DNA of 64,000 nucleotides, from NCBI RefSeq assembly GCF_020447225.1, contig NZ_JAJAEO010000181.1:17473-81472 (forward strand). The letters are read 5' to 3'. This stretch comes from Methylophaga pinxianii (GTDB taxonomy: Bacteria; Pseudomonadota; Gammaproteobacteria; Nitrosococcales; Methylophagaceae). How positions within the stretch are numbered: the first letter of the stretch is position 1; each line of letters begins with the position of its first letter. The position numbers were made by a program, and so were the translations under genes. This document shows, in pieces, positions 28,073-37,604 of the stretch. The notes beneath the pieces are model-generated. The model was not told where the DNA came from, did no database searches, and saw nothing but the letters and a program-made list of their open reading frames with translations.

Positions 28073-29559
28073 GCGTTTACCTTTTTCAATGTCGTCATGA
28101 AATGCATTGCAATAGCATAGAGCATGACCGTTATGATTGGAAAGATAGAGGCAAAGGCAATCAAACCAAAGCCATCCATCAGAATGTTACGACCTTCAAT
28201 ATTTGTTGCCAGGCCGATACCCAGTGCCGTAACTAATGGCACAGTGACTTCTGAAGTCGTGACCCCTCCTAAGTCATAAGCCAGAGGGACAATATATTTC
28301 GGTGCAATCAAAGTGAGCATAATGACGATAAAATAACCGCCAATAATATAATGATGGATCGAATCACCCGCGATAATCCGGTGTACGCCGATAGTGATGC
28401 CAATCGCTACCCCGAAAGCCACTAAAATCCGAATGACATTGCCATTTATCTTGCTTGAGGCTGCTTCCTCGGCTTGTTGCCCAATAGCAATCAGAGCCGG
28501 TTCCGCCATAGTGGTAGCAAAACCAATGGCAAAAGCAAACAGATAAACATAGACAATATGTTGATTCTTAATCAGCTGTTCAGCCATGCTACTGCCAATA
28601 GGAAACAAGCCCATCTTTAGACCGACAACAAAGGCATATAAACCAAACAACACCATGGCAAACCCAAGAATCACTTTACGTGGATTATTTAACGGGCGTT
28701 TTAGTACCAGATATTGGAAAAAGAGAATAGTGATAATGATAGGCAATACATCGCCCACCATGCCCAGCAAATCCATTAACATCGTCATCGGGCCGGAAAT
28801 CGCTTCTTGCTGAGCGGTATCAATACTGAAATCGGTTGACGGTGTAGCTTCCGTATTGCGAAACACGACGATTCCATACAACTGCACTGTTATCATTGGC
28901 ACCATCACCGCCATAGCTACGATGCCAAACCCATCGATCAGTGGATTACGTCCACGAATGGAAGAGGCTAGTCCAATACCTAATGCAGCGATCAATGGCA
29001 CCGTGACAATATTTGTGGTCACACCGCCTGAATCGTAAGCCAGACCGACAATTTCCGCTGGCGTAAAAAAAGTGATGAGAACTACAACCAGGTAGCCAAT
29101 AATCATGAACCAATGCAGTGGGTAACCAAAGAGAATTCGAAATACTCCCAGCGCAACGACAAAGCCCACAGAAGTCGCCACCAGAAAACGGAGAATCAGT
29201 GCATCAATACGACCTTGGCTGATCTCCTGAGCCTGTTCGGCTACAGCGATTAAAGCCGGTTCGGCAATCACCGCAGAAAATCCCAAGGCAAAACCGAAAG
29301 ACAGCAGAATCCACAATGAACCACGTTTGGTAAATTGATTGGAAAGGCTTTTGCCTACCGGAAAAATACTCAGTTCCAGACCGCGCAGAAATAAAGCTAC
29401 ACCGATAGCAACAACAAACAGACCAATACTGATCGACAGAGTATCTTTCGGCAGGCTTTGCATTACAAAGGTTTGAAAAATAACGACCACAACAACGATG
29501 GGCAACAGATTTTTCAATGCATGAATGAACGCATCCGAAAACGCTTTAAGTTGATTCAC
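28069..29559 (-). CDS. DUF1538 double-domain membrane protein, putative transporter
   Basis: A 496-residue inner-membrane protein with two copies of the DUF1538 domain (residues about 10-240 and 255-490) and about twelve to fourteen membrane helices. The duplicated signatures are AVIAEPALIAVAEQAQE with YDSGGVTTNIVTVPLIAALG, and TTMAEPALIAIGQQAEE with YDLGGVTTSEVTVPLVTALG. The conserved Glu in a helix, the GGVTT loop and the inverted or tandem repeat layout suggest a carrier, but the substrate is unknown. It is first of a three-gene unit with a PII-like protein (ATGA overlap) and a CBS pair. Confidence 0.88.
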   Translation of the reverse strand: MNQLKAFSDAFIHALKNLLPIVVVVVIFQTFVMQSLPKDTLSISIGLFVVAIGVALFLRGLELSIFPVGKSLSNQFTKRGSLWILLSFGFALGFSAVIAEPALIAVAEQAQEISQGRIDALILRFLVATSVGFVVALGVFRILFGYPLHWFMIIGYLVVVLITFFTPAEIVGLAYDSGGVTTNIVTVPLIAALGIGLASSIRGRNPLIDGFGIVAMAVMVPMITVQLYGIVVFRNTEATPSTDFSIDTAQQEAISGPMTMLMDLLGMVGDVLPIIITILFFQYLVLKRPLNNPRKVILGFAMVLFGLYAFVVGLKMGLFPIGSSMAEQLIKNQHIVYVYLFAFAIGFATTMAEPALIAIGQQAEEAASSKINGNVIRILVAFGVAIGITIGVHRIIAGDSIHHYIIGGYFIVIMLTLIAPKYIVPLAYDLGGVTTSEVTVPLVTALGIGLATNIEGRNILMDGFGLIAFASIFPIITVMLYAIAMHFMTTLKKVNA

Positions 29560-29623
29560 CGTATCCTCTTTACTGTGGTTTAAAATTGATTGTACGGACT
29601 ACAGCCCCGCATACAAGCCGCTC

Positions 29624-30697
29624 TCACATTTCAGCACTGACCTTTACCTGGTTGCGGCCCGATAATTTTGCAGCATACACCGCTTGATCAGCCGACTGTA
29701 ATAAGCGTTTTATTGTCATATTACTGCCGGGTTGGAAAGTCGACACGCCGACCGATAAGGTGACACGTAACGTTTTACCGGAAGAGGCCATGAAATGTGT
29801 TTCTGCCACAGTTTTTCGCATCCGTTCGGCAATGTCTGCGGCAATCATACGACTGGCATCAGCCAATAAAACGACAAACTCCTCGCCACCATACCGGGCC
29901 AGCACATCACCTTGGCGTAAGCTGTCGTTAAGGAGTTGCGCAACATGCTTGAGTACCTGATCGCCGGTTTGGTGACCATGTCCGTCATTGATGCGTTTGA
30001 AGTAATCCAAATCAATAAATAAACAGGACAGGGCAGTTTTATTCCGGTTGGAGCGACTGAATTCTTCGGTTATGCGTTGATCAAAAAATCGGCGATTATT
30101 CACTCCTGTCAGAGGATCACGCAGCCCTACCAGTTTGACTTCTTCATGCAAACGGGCATTTTCGATACAGGCAGAGACAACAGCAGCTAGATGCTGAAGA
30201 AATTGTGTACCGATATTGGATTGAAATCTGTTGGGGTTGCGGCTACCTAGATTCAGGCTGCCAATCAGTTGATTTTGTCTTATCAATGGCAATAAAGCAA
30301 CCGAACCTAATTCAGGATAATCAGGAAAAAGTTGTTGATGTTGATGCGGCGAAAAGCTGACCAGACGAGGAATGCGTCGCAAACTGAAAAACTGTTCAAG
30401 ACGCTGCACAGATTCGGTAAACAAGAGATCATTCTGCCAGTGCCGTGTGTCCGGTAATGATTCCAGCAAACGTTGAAATTCATATTCAGGGTCATGCAAC
30501 ATCAGTGTCACGGCTGTCAGCTGAAACCGTTGTTTGTGTTCTTCAAGAATAAGTTTCAGTAACGGCTCCAGGCCGCTGCTATTTAGTAAGCTTAATTCGT
30601 ATTGCTGAAAGTTGAGCTGTTTTCGCTCATTGCTTTTGGCAATACGAATCAGATCATCCAATCGATCTTGGAGCGTCGTCACGTCTTTTTGAGGCAT
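29624..30697 (-). CDS. GAF-like domain diguanylate cyclase
   Basis: Soluble cyclic di-GMP synthase. A coiled N-terminal helix (residues 5-40) leads to a GAF/DUF484-like sensor (about 45-190) containing SVALLPLIRQNQLIGSLNLGS. The GGDEF domain starts at LRDPLTGVNNRRFFD. The active site is GGEEF (RYGGEEFVVLL), with FIDLDYFKRINDGHGH as metal and GTP site. The inhibitory site RQGD lies five residues before it, so feedback by product is expected. 357 residues. It stands 64 bases upstream of the DUF1538 operon on the same strand and may be co-transcribed with it. Confidence 0.9.
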   Translation of the reverse strand: MPQKDVTTLQDRLDDLIRIAKSNERKQLNFQQYELSLLNSSGLEPLLKLILEEHKQRFQLTAVTLMLHDPEYEFQRLLESLPDTRHWQNDLLFTESVQRLEQFFSLRRIPRLVSFSPHQHQQLFPDYPELGSVALLPLIRQNQLIGSLNLGSRNPNRFQSNIGTQFLQHLAAVVSACIENARLHEEVKLVGLRDPLTGVNNRRFFDQRITEEFSRSNRNKTALSCLFIDLDYFKRINDGHGHQTGDQVLKHVAQLLNDSLRQGDVLARYGGEEFVVLLADASRMIAADIAERMRKTVAETHFMASSGKTLRVTLSVGVSTFQPGSNMTIKRLLQSADQAVYAAKLSGRNQVKVSAEM

Positions 30698-30783
30698 GCA
30701 ACAGCCTTGAGCCCTGAAATAAGTGTTATGGAGCCTAGGGTAAGTTGATCTTTACATTACTGCCTTTGATAGACCAACATTGC

Positions 30784-31509
30784 CTAATAATGGCGTATTG
30801 CGCGGGCAATTGTCCACACTTCTACCTCTTCCACACCATTTTGCTGTAAACACCGACTTGCTTCGGCGACCGTATGGCCTGTGGTATACACATCATCAAT
30901 CAATGCTACACGTTTGTATGGCAAGGGTTTGATGACGGCAAACGCCTGTTTTAAATTACGTTTACGTTGCTTACGACTGAGTCCTGCCTGCGGACTGGTG
31001 TTGCGCTGCCGGATCAAACTATATTTATCGGCTGTCACTCCCAGACGTTTCGCCAGGTTATCGGCTAATTGAGCGGACTGATTGTAACCCCGTTGACGCA
31101 AACGGCTGGAATGTAAAGGAATAGGGATAATGACTTCCGGCAGTGGTTGCTGTCGCTGCTCAATCTTATCTACCAGTAATTTGGCAAACAAATGTGTAAA
31201 TACCAACTGTTGGTGAAATTTGAAGGCGGCTATGCAGTGATTAATCGGGGTTTCATAACGGAATAACGCCAAACTGGCTTGCTGAGGAGGGGGATGTTGC
31301 AGACATTGGCCGCAAATGCCACTGACATTTAACGGCATGGCACATTGCCGGCAATGCGCTCCCAGCCATGGCAATTCCTCGGTACAGGCTTTGCAAAGTG
31401 CATCCTGAAAACTAAACTCCCCACAGAGGAAGCAGGGAATCGGCAAGAGTTTGCTGTATAATTCTGCCAAACGATGCGTCAATACGGCACCAAAGTTTCT
31501 GGCCATCAT
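30784..31509 (-). CDS. comF: ComF family phosphoribosyltransferase-like protein
   Basis: ComF proteins are needed for uptake or processing of transforming DNA in naturally competent bacteria. N-terminal zinc-type cysteines appear as CFLCG, CKAC, CRQCAMP and CGQCL. The phosphoribosyltransferase fold shows [10 protein letters not shown] and the PRPP loop [13 protein letters not shown]. 241 residues is standard. It diverges from bioB with about 33 bases between the starts, the usual bioB/comF arrangement in gammaproteobacteria. The short gap must contain both promoters or overlap the reading frames. Confidence 0.93.
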   Translation of the reverse strand: MMARNFGAVLTHRLAELYSKLLPIPCFLCGEFSFQDALCKACTEELPWLGAHCRQCAMPLNVSGICGQCLQHPPPQQASLALFRYETPINHCIAAFKFHQQLVFTHLFAKLLVDKIEQRQQPLPEVIIPIPLHSSRLRQRGYNQSAQLADNLAKRLGVTADKYSLIRQRNTSPQAGLSRKQRKRNLKQAFAVIKPLPYKRVALIDDVYTTGHTVAEASRCLQQNGVEEVEVWTIARAIRHY

Positions 31510-31542
31510 GTTATTAATCCATTAAATCTGATGAAGAAGCCC

Positions 31543-32556
31543 ATGACTGAAAATATAGCAGAAAAGACCGCACCGCTTCGCCATGACTGGCAGCAGGCGG
31601 AAATTGAAGCCTTGTTTGATTTGCCATTTGCGGATCTGATGTACAAAGCTCAAACCATTCACCGGCAGAATTTTGATGCCAATGCTGTACAAATCAGTAC
31701 CTTGCTGAGTATCAAAACGGGTGGTTGTGCCGAGGATTGTGGTTACTGCCCACAAAGTGCACATCATGAATCCGCAGTAAAAGCGGAACCATTAATGCCG
31801 CTGGATAAAGTGCTTGAGTCTGCTGCTCAGGCCAAATCAACCGGTGCCAGCCGTTTTTGTATGGGGGCCGCATGGCGTAACCTGAAAGACCGCGATGTCG
31901 ATCGGGTTGTGGCGATGATTGAAGGCGTGAAAGATATGGGACTGGAAACCTGTGTCACATTGGGTATGCTGGAAAATCATCAGGCCAAACGTCTGAAAGA
32001 CGCTGGTCTGGATTATTACAATCATAACCTCGATACCTCACCGGAATTTTATGGTGAAATCATTTCAACGCGTACTTATCAGGATCGTCTCGATACCTTA
32101 AGTCACGTTCGTGAAGCCGGTATTCATGTGTGTAGTGGTGGTATTGTCGGGATGGGCGAGAGCCGTAAAGATCGCGCTGGTTTGTTAATCAGCCTGGCGA
32201 ATCTGCCAAGTCATCCGGAAAGTGTTCCCATCAACTTATTGGTGAAAGTTGAAGGTACGCCGCTTGATGGTATCAATAATCTGGATCCGTTTGAATTTGT
32301 TCGCACCATCGCAGTCGCGCGCATTATGATGCCGCAATCGTTTGTCAGACTCTCTGCTGGTCGGGAAAACATGACTGATGAATTGCAGGCGATGAGCTTC
32401 CTGGCCGGTGCCAATTCGATTTTCTATGGTGAAAAACTGCTGACCACTGATAATCCGGATACTGATCATGATCAGCGCTTATTCAATCGCCTGGGTATCA
32501 CACCTTTACAGGTGGGGCAGCCACAACAGGAAGACAAACACTGTTCTGCCGCCTAA
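31543..32556 (+). CDS. bioB: Biotin synthase
   Basis: Radical SAM enzyme that inserts sulfur into dethiobiotin, the last step of biotin synthesis. Cluster motif CAEDCGYC is in [18 protein letters not shown]. Also present are [21 protein letters not shown] and the Arg ligand of the 2Fe-2S cluster in [10 protein letters not shown]. The ATG at 31543 (337 residues, MTENIAEK) is preferred; upstream frames at 31474 or 31531 would run into comF or lack a ribosome-binding site. It begins the bioBFHCD series, separated from bioF by a hairpin. Confidence 0.96.
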   Translation: MTENIAEKTAPLRHDWQQAEIEALFDLPFADLMYKAQTIHRQNFDANAVQISTLLSIKTGGCAEDCGYCPQSAHHESAVKAEPLMPLDKVLESAAQAKSTGASRFCMGAAWRNLKDRDVDRVVAMIEGVKDMGLETCVTLGMLENHQAKRLKDAGLDYYNHNLDTSPEFYGEIISTRTYQDRLDTLSHVREAGIHVCSGGIVGMGESRKDRAGLLISLANLPSHPESVPINLLVKVEGTPLDGINNLDPFEFVRTIAVARIMMPQSFVRLSAGRENMTDELQAMSFLAGANSIFYGEKLLTTDNPDTDHDQRLFNRLGITPLQVGQPQQEDKHCSAA

Positions 32557-32576
32557 AACTTTTTATAAAAAACCGG

Positions 32577-32607
32577 ATGCTCTGTGCAGCCAGCCTGCAC
32601 AGAGCAT
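32577..32607 (+). terminator. Strong hairpin between bioB and bioF
   Basis: A perfect 13-bp stem (ATGCTCTGTGCAG at 32577-32589 and its complement at 32595-32607) with loop CCAGC, followed by TTTC. It sits 20 bases after the bioB stop and 61 before bioF. It may be a leaky terminator or an mRNA stabiliser that sets bioB above the rest of the operon. Confidence 0.6.
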
Positions 32608-32668
32608 TTCAGTTAAAGGCAATCGTCTTTTCACTTCTTTCACGTAGCTGATTTATCGAGGCGCTTTC

Positions 32669-33841
32669 GTGTCACAACTTCCCTGGCAATCCCAACTTCA
32701 ACATGCACTAAATGAACGAAAAGCTGCGGGTTTATACCGTCGTTCACGGTTGCGTGATGGAGAGCAGGGTGTGGAAGTTGTGCTGGACGGTCAAAAAATG
32801 CTGTCATTCAGTAGCAATGACTATCTTGGTTTGGCAGCCCATCCACTCATAAAGAAAGCCTTTATTGATGCCTTGGAACGTGAAGGCGTCGGTAGTGGAG
32901 CAGCACATTTACTGACCGGGCACAGCAGATATCATCACCAGCTTGAAGAAGCTCTGGCAGAGTTTACCGGTCAACAGCGAGTTCTCCTGTTTTCGACTGG
33001 CTATATGGCGAATATCGGTGTAATTGATGGGTTATTGAGCAAAACGGATGTGGTGATACAAGACAAATTGAATCATGCCTCATTACTGGATGGCGGACGT
33101 CTTAGTGATGCACAACAAATACGTTATCCTCATGCTGATATGAGTTTGTTGCATCAAAGGATGCACACCGCCGCGGGTTCCCGAAATAAATTGATTGTCA
33201 GTGATGGTGTATTCAGTATGGACGGAGATATTGCGCCATTACCAGAAATCATGGACTTGGCTGAACAGCACAAAGCTGGCGTGTTGATTGATGATGCCCA
33301 TGGTCTTGGTGTTTTAGGTCAACACGGCGGCGGTGTTATCGAGCATTATGCGTTATCCCGACAAAAGCCAATACTCGTCGGCACCTTTGGTAAAGCCTTT
33401 GGCACGGCAGGCGCTTTTGTCGCAGCTGATGATATGGTGATTGAAACACTGATCCAGCAGGCACGCAGCTTTATTTATACCACAGCTCAACCTCCGGCCA
33501 TTGCCGCCGCGACATTAGCGAGTTTAAAGCTGGTCAAAGCAGAAAACTGGCGACGTGAAACGTTACAGCAACGTATCAAACAGCTGCGCGATGGGGCGGC
33601 CCAACTGGGATTGCCATTAATGCCCTCACAAACAGCGATTCAACCGCTGTTAATCGGCGATGATAAAAAGGCACTCAAATTGGGACAGGATCTGGAAAAG
33701 CATGGCATTTTAGTGGGTATTATTCGACCACCGACAGTGCCAAAGAACACTGCCAGGTTACGCATCACTTTGTCAGCGTCTCACGAGGCTGTTCATATTG
33801 ATCAGTTACTCCATGCACTGGAGCGCAGTTATGTTCATTAG
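32669..33841 (+). CDS. bioF: 8-amino-7-oxononanoate synthase
   Basis: PLP enzyme that condenses pimeloyl-ACP with alanine in biotin synthesis. The 390-residue protein shows the alpha-oxoamine synthase pattern: FSSNDYLGLAAHP, GSGAAHLLTGHSRYHHQLE, the Asp/His region VLIDDAHGLGVLG, and the PLP-lysine motif GTFGKAFGTAGAF. The start is a GTG at 32669. The 3' end overlaps bioH by 11 bases. Confidence 0.95.
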   Translation: MSQLPWQSQLQHALNERKAAGLYRRSRLRDGEQGVEVVLDGQKMLSFSSNDYLGLAAHPLIKKAFIDALEREGVGSGAAHLLTGHSRYHHQLEEALAEFTGQQRVLLFSTGYMANIGVIDGLLSKTDVVIQDKLNHASLLDGGRLSDAQQIRYPHADMSLLHQRMHTAAGSRNKLIVSDGVFSMDGDIAPLPEIMDLAEQHKAGVLIDDAHGLGVLGQHGGGVIEHYALSRQKPILVGTFGKAFGTAGAFVAADDMVIETLIQQARSFIYTTAQPPAIAAATLASLKLVKAENWRRETLQQRIKQLRDGAAQLGLPLMPSQTAIQPLLIGDDKKALKLGQDLEKHGILVGIIRPPTVPKNTARLRITLSASHEAVHIDQLLHALERSYVH

Positions 33842-34589
33842 ACAAATGGGACAAGGACCGGACCTGGTCATTTTACATGGCTGGAGTATGCACAGTGGGG
33901 TCTGGCAACCCTTAGCCGAGATACTGGCTGAACAATTCACATTACATCTGGTCGACCTACCAGGACACGGTAAATCTGCCTGGCATTCTGATGCACTGCA
34001 AATCGACAATCTTCTCCAACAACTGGAACAACGTGTTCCAGCCACGGCGCATTGGATGGGCTGGTCATTGGGAGGGCAGTTAGCTCTGGCATTCGCTTCG
34101 CGCTATCCAGGGCGAGTAAGCAAACTGATTCTGATAGCCGCCAATCCAAAATTTGTAACAGCGGAGGACTGGCCTGATGCGATGGATGAAGCGGTGTTTA
34201 CCGTTTTTGCTGGTCAGCTCAGCACCAGTCAACGGGAAACGCTGAAACGGTTCGTGATGTTACAGGCACGAGGTGCTGAAGGCAGTCGCGAAACCATCCA
34301 GTTGCTGGCTGAACAAACCGCCGATCAGGTCGCACACCCAGAAGCGTTACAAGCCGGTCTGAACTTATTGGAAACACTGGATTTACGCTCGGCTTTAAGT
34401 CAATTGGAGCAACCGGTACAGTGCATTATGGGAGAGCGGGATCAGCTGGTTCCCATTTCATTGGCTGAAAGTCTGCCAACGTTAAAGCCCCAAGTTGTTA
34501 TTGATAGAATTGCGGGTGCAGGCCATGCACCTTTTATCTCGCAGCCTCAACTTTGTGCCAACCATATTTGCGGATTTCTGAATGACTGA
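33831..34589 (+). CDS. bioH: Pimeloyl-ACP methyl ester carboxylesterase
   Basis: Alpha/beta hydrolase that removes the methyl group placed by BioC and releases pimeloyl-ACP. The ATG at 33831 (252 residues, MFIRQMGQGPDLVILHGWSM) overlaps bioF and matches the usual family start. The oxyanion Trp is in HGWSMHSGVW. The nucleophile Ser is in GWSLGG, the Asp in MGERDQLVP, and the His in GAGHAPFIS. The 3' end overlaps bioC by 8 bases. Confidence 0.93.
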   Translation: MFIRQMGQGPDLVILHGWSMHSGVWQPLAEILAEQFTLHLVDLPGHGKSAWHSDALQIDNLLQQLEQRVPATAHWMGWSLGGQLALAFASRYPGRVSKLILIAANPKFVTAEDWPDAMDEAVFTVFAGQLSTSQRETLKRFVMLQARGAEGSRETIQLLAEQTADQVAHPEALQAGLNLLETLDLRSALSQLEQPVQCIMGERDQLVPISLAESLPTLKPQVVIDRIAGAGHAPFISQPQLCANHICGFLND

Positions 34590-35481
34590 ACAAGCATCAG
34601 GCCCGGAAAAAAAGCGTGTCGCACGAAGCTTTGGCAATGCAGCTAACAGCTACGATGATGTGGCGATACTGCAACGTGATACTGCTGATGAAATGCTGGA
34701 TCGTCTGGAGTTGGTCAAAATCAAACCGCAACAGATCCTTGATCTGGGTACGGGGACCGGACGCAATCTGAGTTTATTGCAGCAGCGTTATCCCGGTGCC
34801 CAACAAGTCGCTGTGGATATTGCGCCAGCTATGCTCAAACATGCAAGACAACGTTATCGCCAAGATCAGGGAGTGCGCCGCTGGTTGCCCGGGCAGAAAT
34901 CTCCCCTGTTTATAACTGGCGATGCTGAACAATTACCCTTGGCGGATAATAGTGTGGATTTGGTCTATGCCAATTTGGCATTGCAATGGTGTGATTTGAG
35001 ACCGGCATTTCAGGAAATACAACGCATACTGCGTCCTGGTGGATTACTGATGTTCAGCACGCTGGGGCCTGATACCCTGCAAGAACTTCGGCAAAGCTGG
35101 GCGGCAGTAGATAGTTTTGCACATATTAATGTTTTTCTGGATATGCATGATGTGGCAGAAGCGATGTTTGCTGCAGGTTTGAGCGATCCGGTTTTGGATA
35201 GCGACCGCCATACACTGTGGTATTCAGAACTGATTAGCATGATGCGTGATTTACAACAATTAGGAGCCCGTAACGTCAACCAGGGGCGGCGACGTGGTTT
35301 GACTGGCAAACGCACATTGAACCAAGTGAAGGCAGCCAGTGAGCAATTTCGGGTAAATGGGCAACTACCAGCGACATATGAAGTGATTTATGGTCATGCC
35401 TGGGCTGGCGAGTATTCTAGACAAAGAATGGATGAGGAGTGTGTGCCCATCAACCTCGATCAATTGAGGCGCAACCGCTGA
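34582..35481 (+). CDS. bioC: Malonyl-ACP O-methyltransferase
   Basis: SAM-dependent methyltransferase that caps malonyl-ACP so that fatty-acid synthase can build the pimeloyl chain. The 299-residue protein begins with VARSFGNAANSYDDVAILQRD, typical of BioC. It contains the SAM loop ILDLGTGTGRNL, GDAEQLPLADNSVDLVYAN and GGLLMFSTLGPDTLQELR. It overlaps bioH by 8 bases and bioD by one base (TGATG), which implies coupled translation of the last three genes. Confidence 0.94.
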   Translation: MTEQASGPEKKRVARSFGNAANSYDDVAILQRDTADEMLDRLELVKIKPQQILDLGTGTGRNLSLLQQRYPGAQQVAVDIAPAMLKHARQRYRQDQGVRRWLPGQKSPLFITGDAEQLPLADNSVDLVYANLALQWCDLRPAFQEIQRILRPGGLLMFSTLGPDTLQELRQSWAAVDSFAHINVFLDMHDVAEAMFAAGLSDPVLDSDRHTLWYSELISMMRDLQQLGARNVNQGRRRGLTGKRTLNQVKAASEQFRVNGQLPATYEVIYGHAWAGEYSRQRMDEECVPINLDQLRRNR

Positions 35482-36173
35482 TGGAAAAATCGCTCTTTGT
35501 CACCGGTACTGATACCGAAGTAGGCAAGACTCGGATCAGTGTAGGATTAATCAAAGTACTACAGCAGCAAGGTTTGAAGGTTGCAGCAATGAAGCCGGTC
35601 GCCAGTGGTTGTGAATGGCTGGAGCGGCAATGGCAGAACGAAGATGCGCTGGCGCTCAGCCAACAGGCCGATATTAAATTACCTTATTCACAGATTAATC
35701 CTTACGCATTTGAACCGGCGATTGCGCCACATCTGGCGGCTGAGCAGGCCAAAAAAACCATTAATATTGACGTAATTCATGCTCATTTTGCCGCGATAAA
35801 ATCACAAGCGGATGCCGTCGTAGTGGAAGGCGCAGGTGGCTGGCTGGTGCCACTGAATGAGAAAGAAACCCTGGCTGATCTGGCAAAAACATTACAGTTA
35901 CCCGTGGTGCTGGTGGTCGCAATAAAGCTGGGGTGTATTAATCATGCTTTATTGACTGTTCAGGCGATTGCGAATTCAGGCTTGATGCTGGCTGGCTGGG
36001 TTGCCAATGATTTTTTACAGGATGATCAGTCAACCGCTATTATTCGCAGTCTGACACAACGTATAGACTCGCCCTGTCTGGGAGTTGTACCCAAGCTGAA
36101 AGATGGCGAAGACGCCAGTGCCTATCTGAATTTAACGTTGTCTACTGATTCGGTGCAGCCGGAAAAAGGATGA
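35481..36173 (+). CDS. bioD: Dethiobiotin synthetase
   Basis: Closes the ureido ring of biotin by ATP-dependent carboxylation of diaminopelargonate. The ATG at 35481 forms TGATG with the bioC stop and gives 230 residues beginning MEKSLFVTGTDTEVGKTRIS, with the P-loop GTDTEVGKT. Further motifs: KPVASG, EGAGGWLVPLNE. The gene for the preceding step, bioA, is not in this window, so it must lie elsewhere. The 3' end overlaps the convergent GST gene by 32 bases. Confidence 0.94.
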   Translation: MEKSLFVTGTDTEVGKTRISVGLIKVLQQQGLKVAAMKPVASGCEWLERQWQNEDALALSQQADIKLPYSQINPYAFEPAIAPHLAAEQAKKTINIDVIHAHFAAIKSQADAVVVEGAGGWLVPLNEKETLADLAKTLQLPVVLVVAIKLGCINHALLTVQAIANSGLMLAGWVANDFLQDDQSTAIIRSLTQRIDSPCLGVVPKLKDGEDASAYLNLTLSTDSVQPEKG

Positions 36174-36801
36174 TTTCATCGCCTGAATGCCACTGGGGAT
36201 ATTTATGCATGATTTGGGTGAATAGATCTGACTGAAGAAAACCATTTAACCAGTTTTGCAGCCTTGGGTAATCCGCGTTGCTGAACCAGTCCCAATTGAC
36301 CAAAGCAAACTGTCTGACAAAAGGTAATATGGCAAAGTCCACTAAGGTCAGGGTATCGCTCATTAAACCAATCTGCTGATTGAGACGATATTCCAGTTTG
36401 GATAAGAATTGCTCTCCTTGCTGGCGATAATACTGTTCGCTATGCTCAGGATAACGATCAGCATATTTATAACGATCCAGCGCTTGCTTGAAACTGACAT
36501 CATTCTCTTCAATCAGGATAAACGCTTCTTTACGTTGTTGTTCATCCAGCGATTGCCAAATGGCATGGTGTTCAGCTGCCCAAAGCATGATATCCAAACT
36601 TTCTTCAATGACATTCTGGTCAGTATCAAACAACACCGGAACCGTGCCCTTGGGGGATATTTTCAGTAATTCAGCCGGTTTGTCTTTTAACACAACCTCG
36701 CGTAGTTCGACTTCACGCTCGGCCATGACAAGCGCCAGCCTGGCACGCATGGCATAAGGGCAGCGCCGGAAGCTATAAAAAATCGGGTAATTAGCTGACA
36801 T
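36142..36801 (-). CDS. Glutathione S-transferase family protein
   Basis: A 219-residue thioredoxin-fold protein of the GST superfamily. The start at 36801 has AAGGA seven bases upstream; an earlier ATG at 36837 would add a His-rich stretch with no support. The N-terminal motif FRRCPYAMRARLAL carries a Cys-Pro-Tyr active site like omega-class or glutaredoxin-like GSTs. GTVPVLFD and ESLDIMLWA follow, and the C-terminal helical domain includes LVDFAILPFVRQFA. It could reduce glutathione mixed disulfides or conjugate small molecules; the substrate is unknown. Confidence 0.87.
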   Translation of the reverse strand: MSANYPIFYSFRRCPYAMRARLALVMAEREVELREVVLKDKPAELLKISPKGTVPVLFDTDQNVIEESLDIMLWAAEHHAIWQSLDEQQRKEAFILIEENDVSFKQALDRYKYADRYPEHSEQYYRQQGEQFLSKLEYRLNQQIGLMSDTLTLVDFAILPFVRQFALVNWDWFSNADYPRLQNWLNGFLQSDLFTQIMHKYPQWHSGDEIILFPAAPNQ

Positions 36802-36880
36802 AGTAAGTCCTTCATGATTATGCTGATGGTGTGCCATAAAATCAGAAGAACAACGTAAGTTTGTTAGACCCTCGGTGCGA

Positions 36881-37477
36881 TTAAATCTGTTTACTGTTAC
36901 GCAGTTCTTCTGCCTGGCGGTTCAGGGTGTGTTTAACCAGAATGTTGCGGTCTATGTCACTCATATGAGTAAACGCCATACGTAAATAGAAACTTTTACC
37001 TTGAATACTCTCTATTAACTGATCGCAGGCAATCACTTTGGCAATTGCCCGGATATGTAAACCACCAGGTAGCAATTGCATTCTGATCTCCATCGGGGAA
37101 CGAGCAGCAAATGCAATATCTGTCATGAATGCCAATCCTCCGGCACTAAGGTTAACTTCAATTGCCGATTCGGGATTAAGCGGGGTGTGTAATAACTGAA
37201 CATTCTGTGCCAGCAAATTGACTTTTTCATCCAGCATCCGTAATGCCCTGGCGATATCTCTGTCACTGTGGCCAATTTGATCAACCAGATGATTAAAGCT
37301 TTTCTGAATTGACGACATTTGTTGAGTTAGCTGGCCTGCTTCAGGCGTGGCATCGATAATCGCATTACCGATTTGTTCAGCTTCAACCCCGGTAAGGGGG
37401 ACGAAAGACATAACCAGACGATCGTTAATACGAAAAAAAGCCCGGCGGTCAGAGCCGGTTAGGGTGGTATCGTTCAT
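36881..37477 (-). CDS. PilZ domain protein, putative c-di-GMP receptor
   Basis: A 198-residue cytoplasmic protein with a PilZ-type c-di-GMP binding signature split over the chain: RRAFFRIND near the N-terminus (RxxxR) and EVNLSAGGLAF around residue 115 (NxSxxG). Between them lies a helical insert (about 25-100), including SIQKSFNHLVDQIGHSDRD, that may be a coiled coil. The start at 37477 has AGGAAGG upstream. It is separated from the phoH gene by a strong terminator and so has its own promoter. It is a candidate target for the three cyclases in this window. Confidence 0.82.
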   Translation of the reverse strand: MNDTTLTGSDRRAFFRINDRLVMSFVPLTGVEAEQIGNAIIDATPEAGQLTQQMSSIQKSFNHLVDQIGHSDRDIARALRMLDEKVNLLAQNVQLLHTPLNPESAIEVNLSAGGLAFMTDIAFAARSPMEIRMQLLPGGLHIRAIAKVIACDQLIESIQGKSFYLRMAFTHMSDIDRNILVKHTLNRQAEELRNSKQI

Positions 37478-37533
37478 TGTATGCCTTCCTGTCTGCCCAT
37501 GATCCACTTGATGAATCAATGCTGTTTAGAGCT

Positions 37534-37582
37534 AAAAAAATAAAAAAGTGAGAACGGCACAAACATGGTATTTGCGCCGTTC
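37534..37582 (-). terminator. Rho-independent terminator of the phoH-like gene
   Basis: On the minus strand: GAACGGCGCAAA, a 7-base loop, TTTGTGCCGTTC (12 bp with one G-U pair), then an extended T-rich tract with runs of six and seven T. It lies about 23 bases after the stop at 37605. Confidence 0.87.
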
Positions 37583-37604
37583 AATTACAGTTAGTCGCAA
37601 CAGA

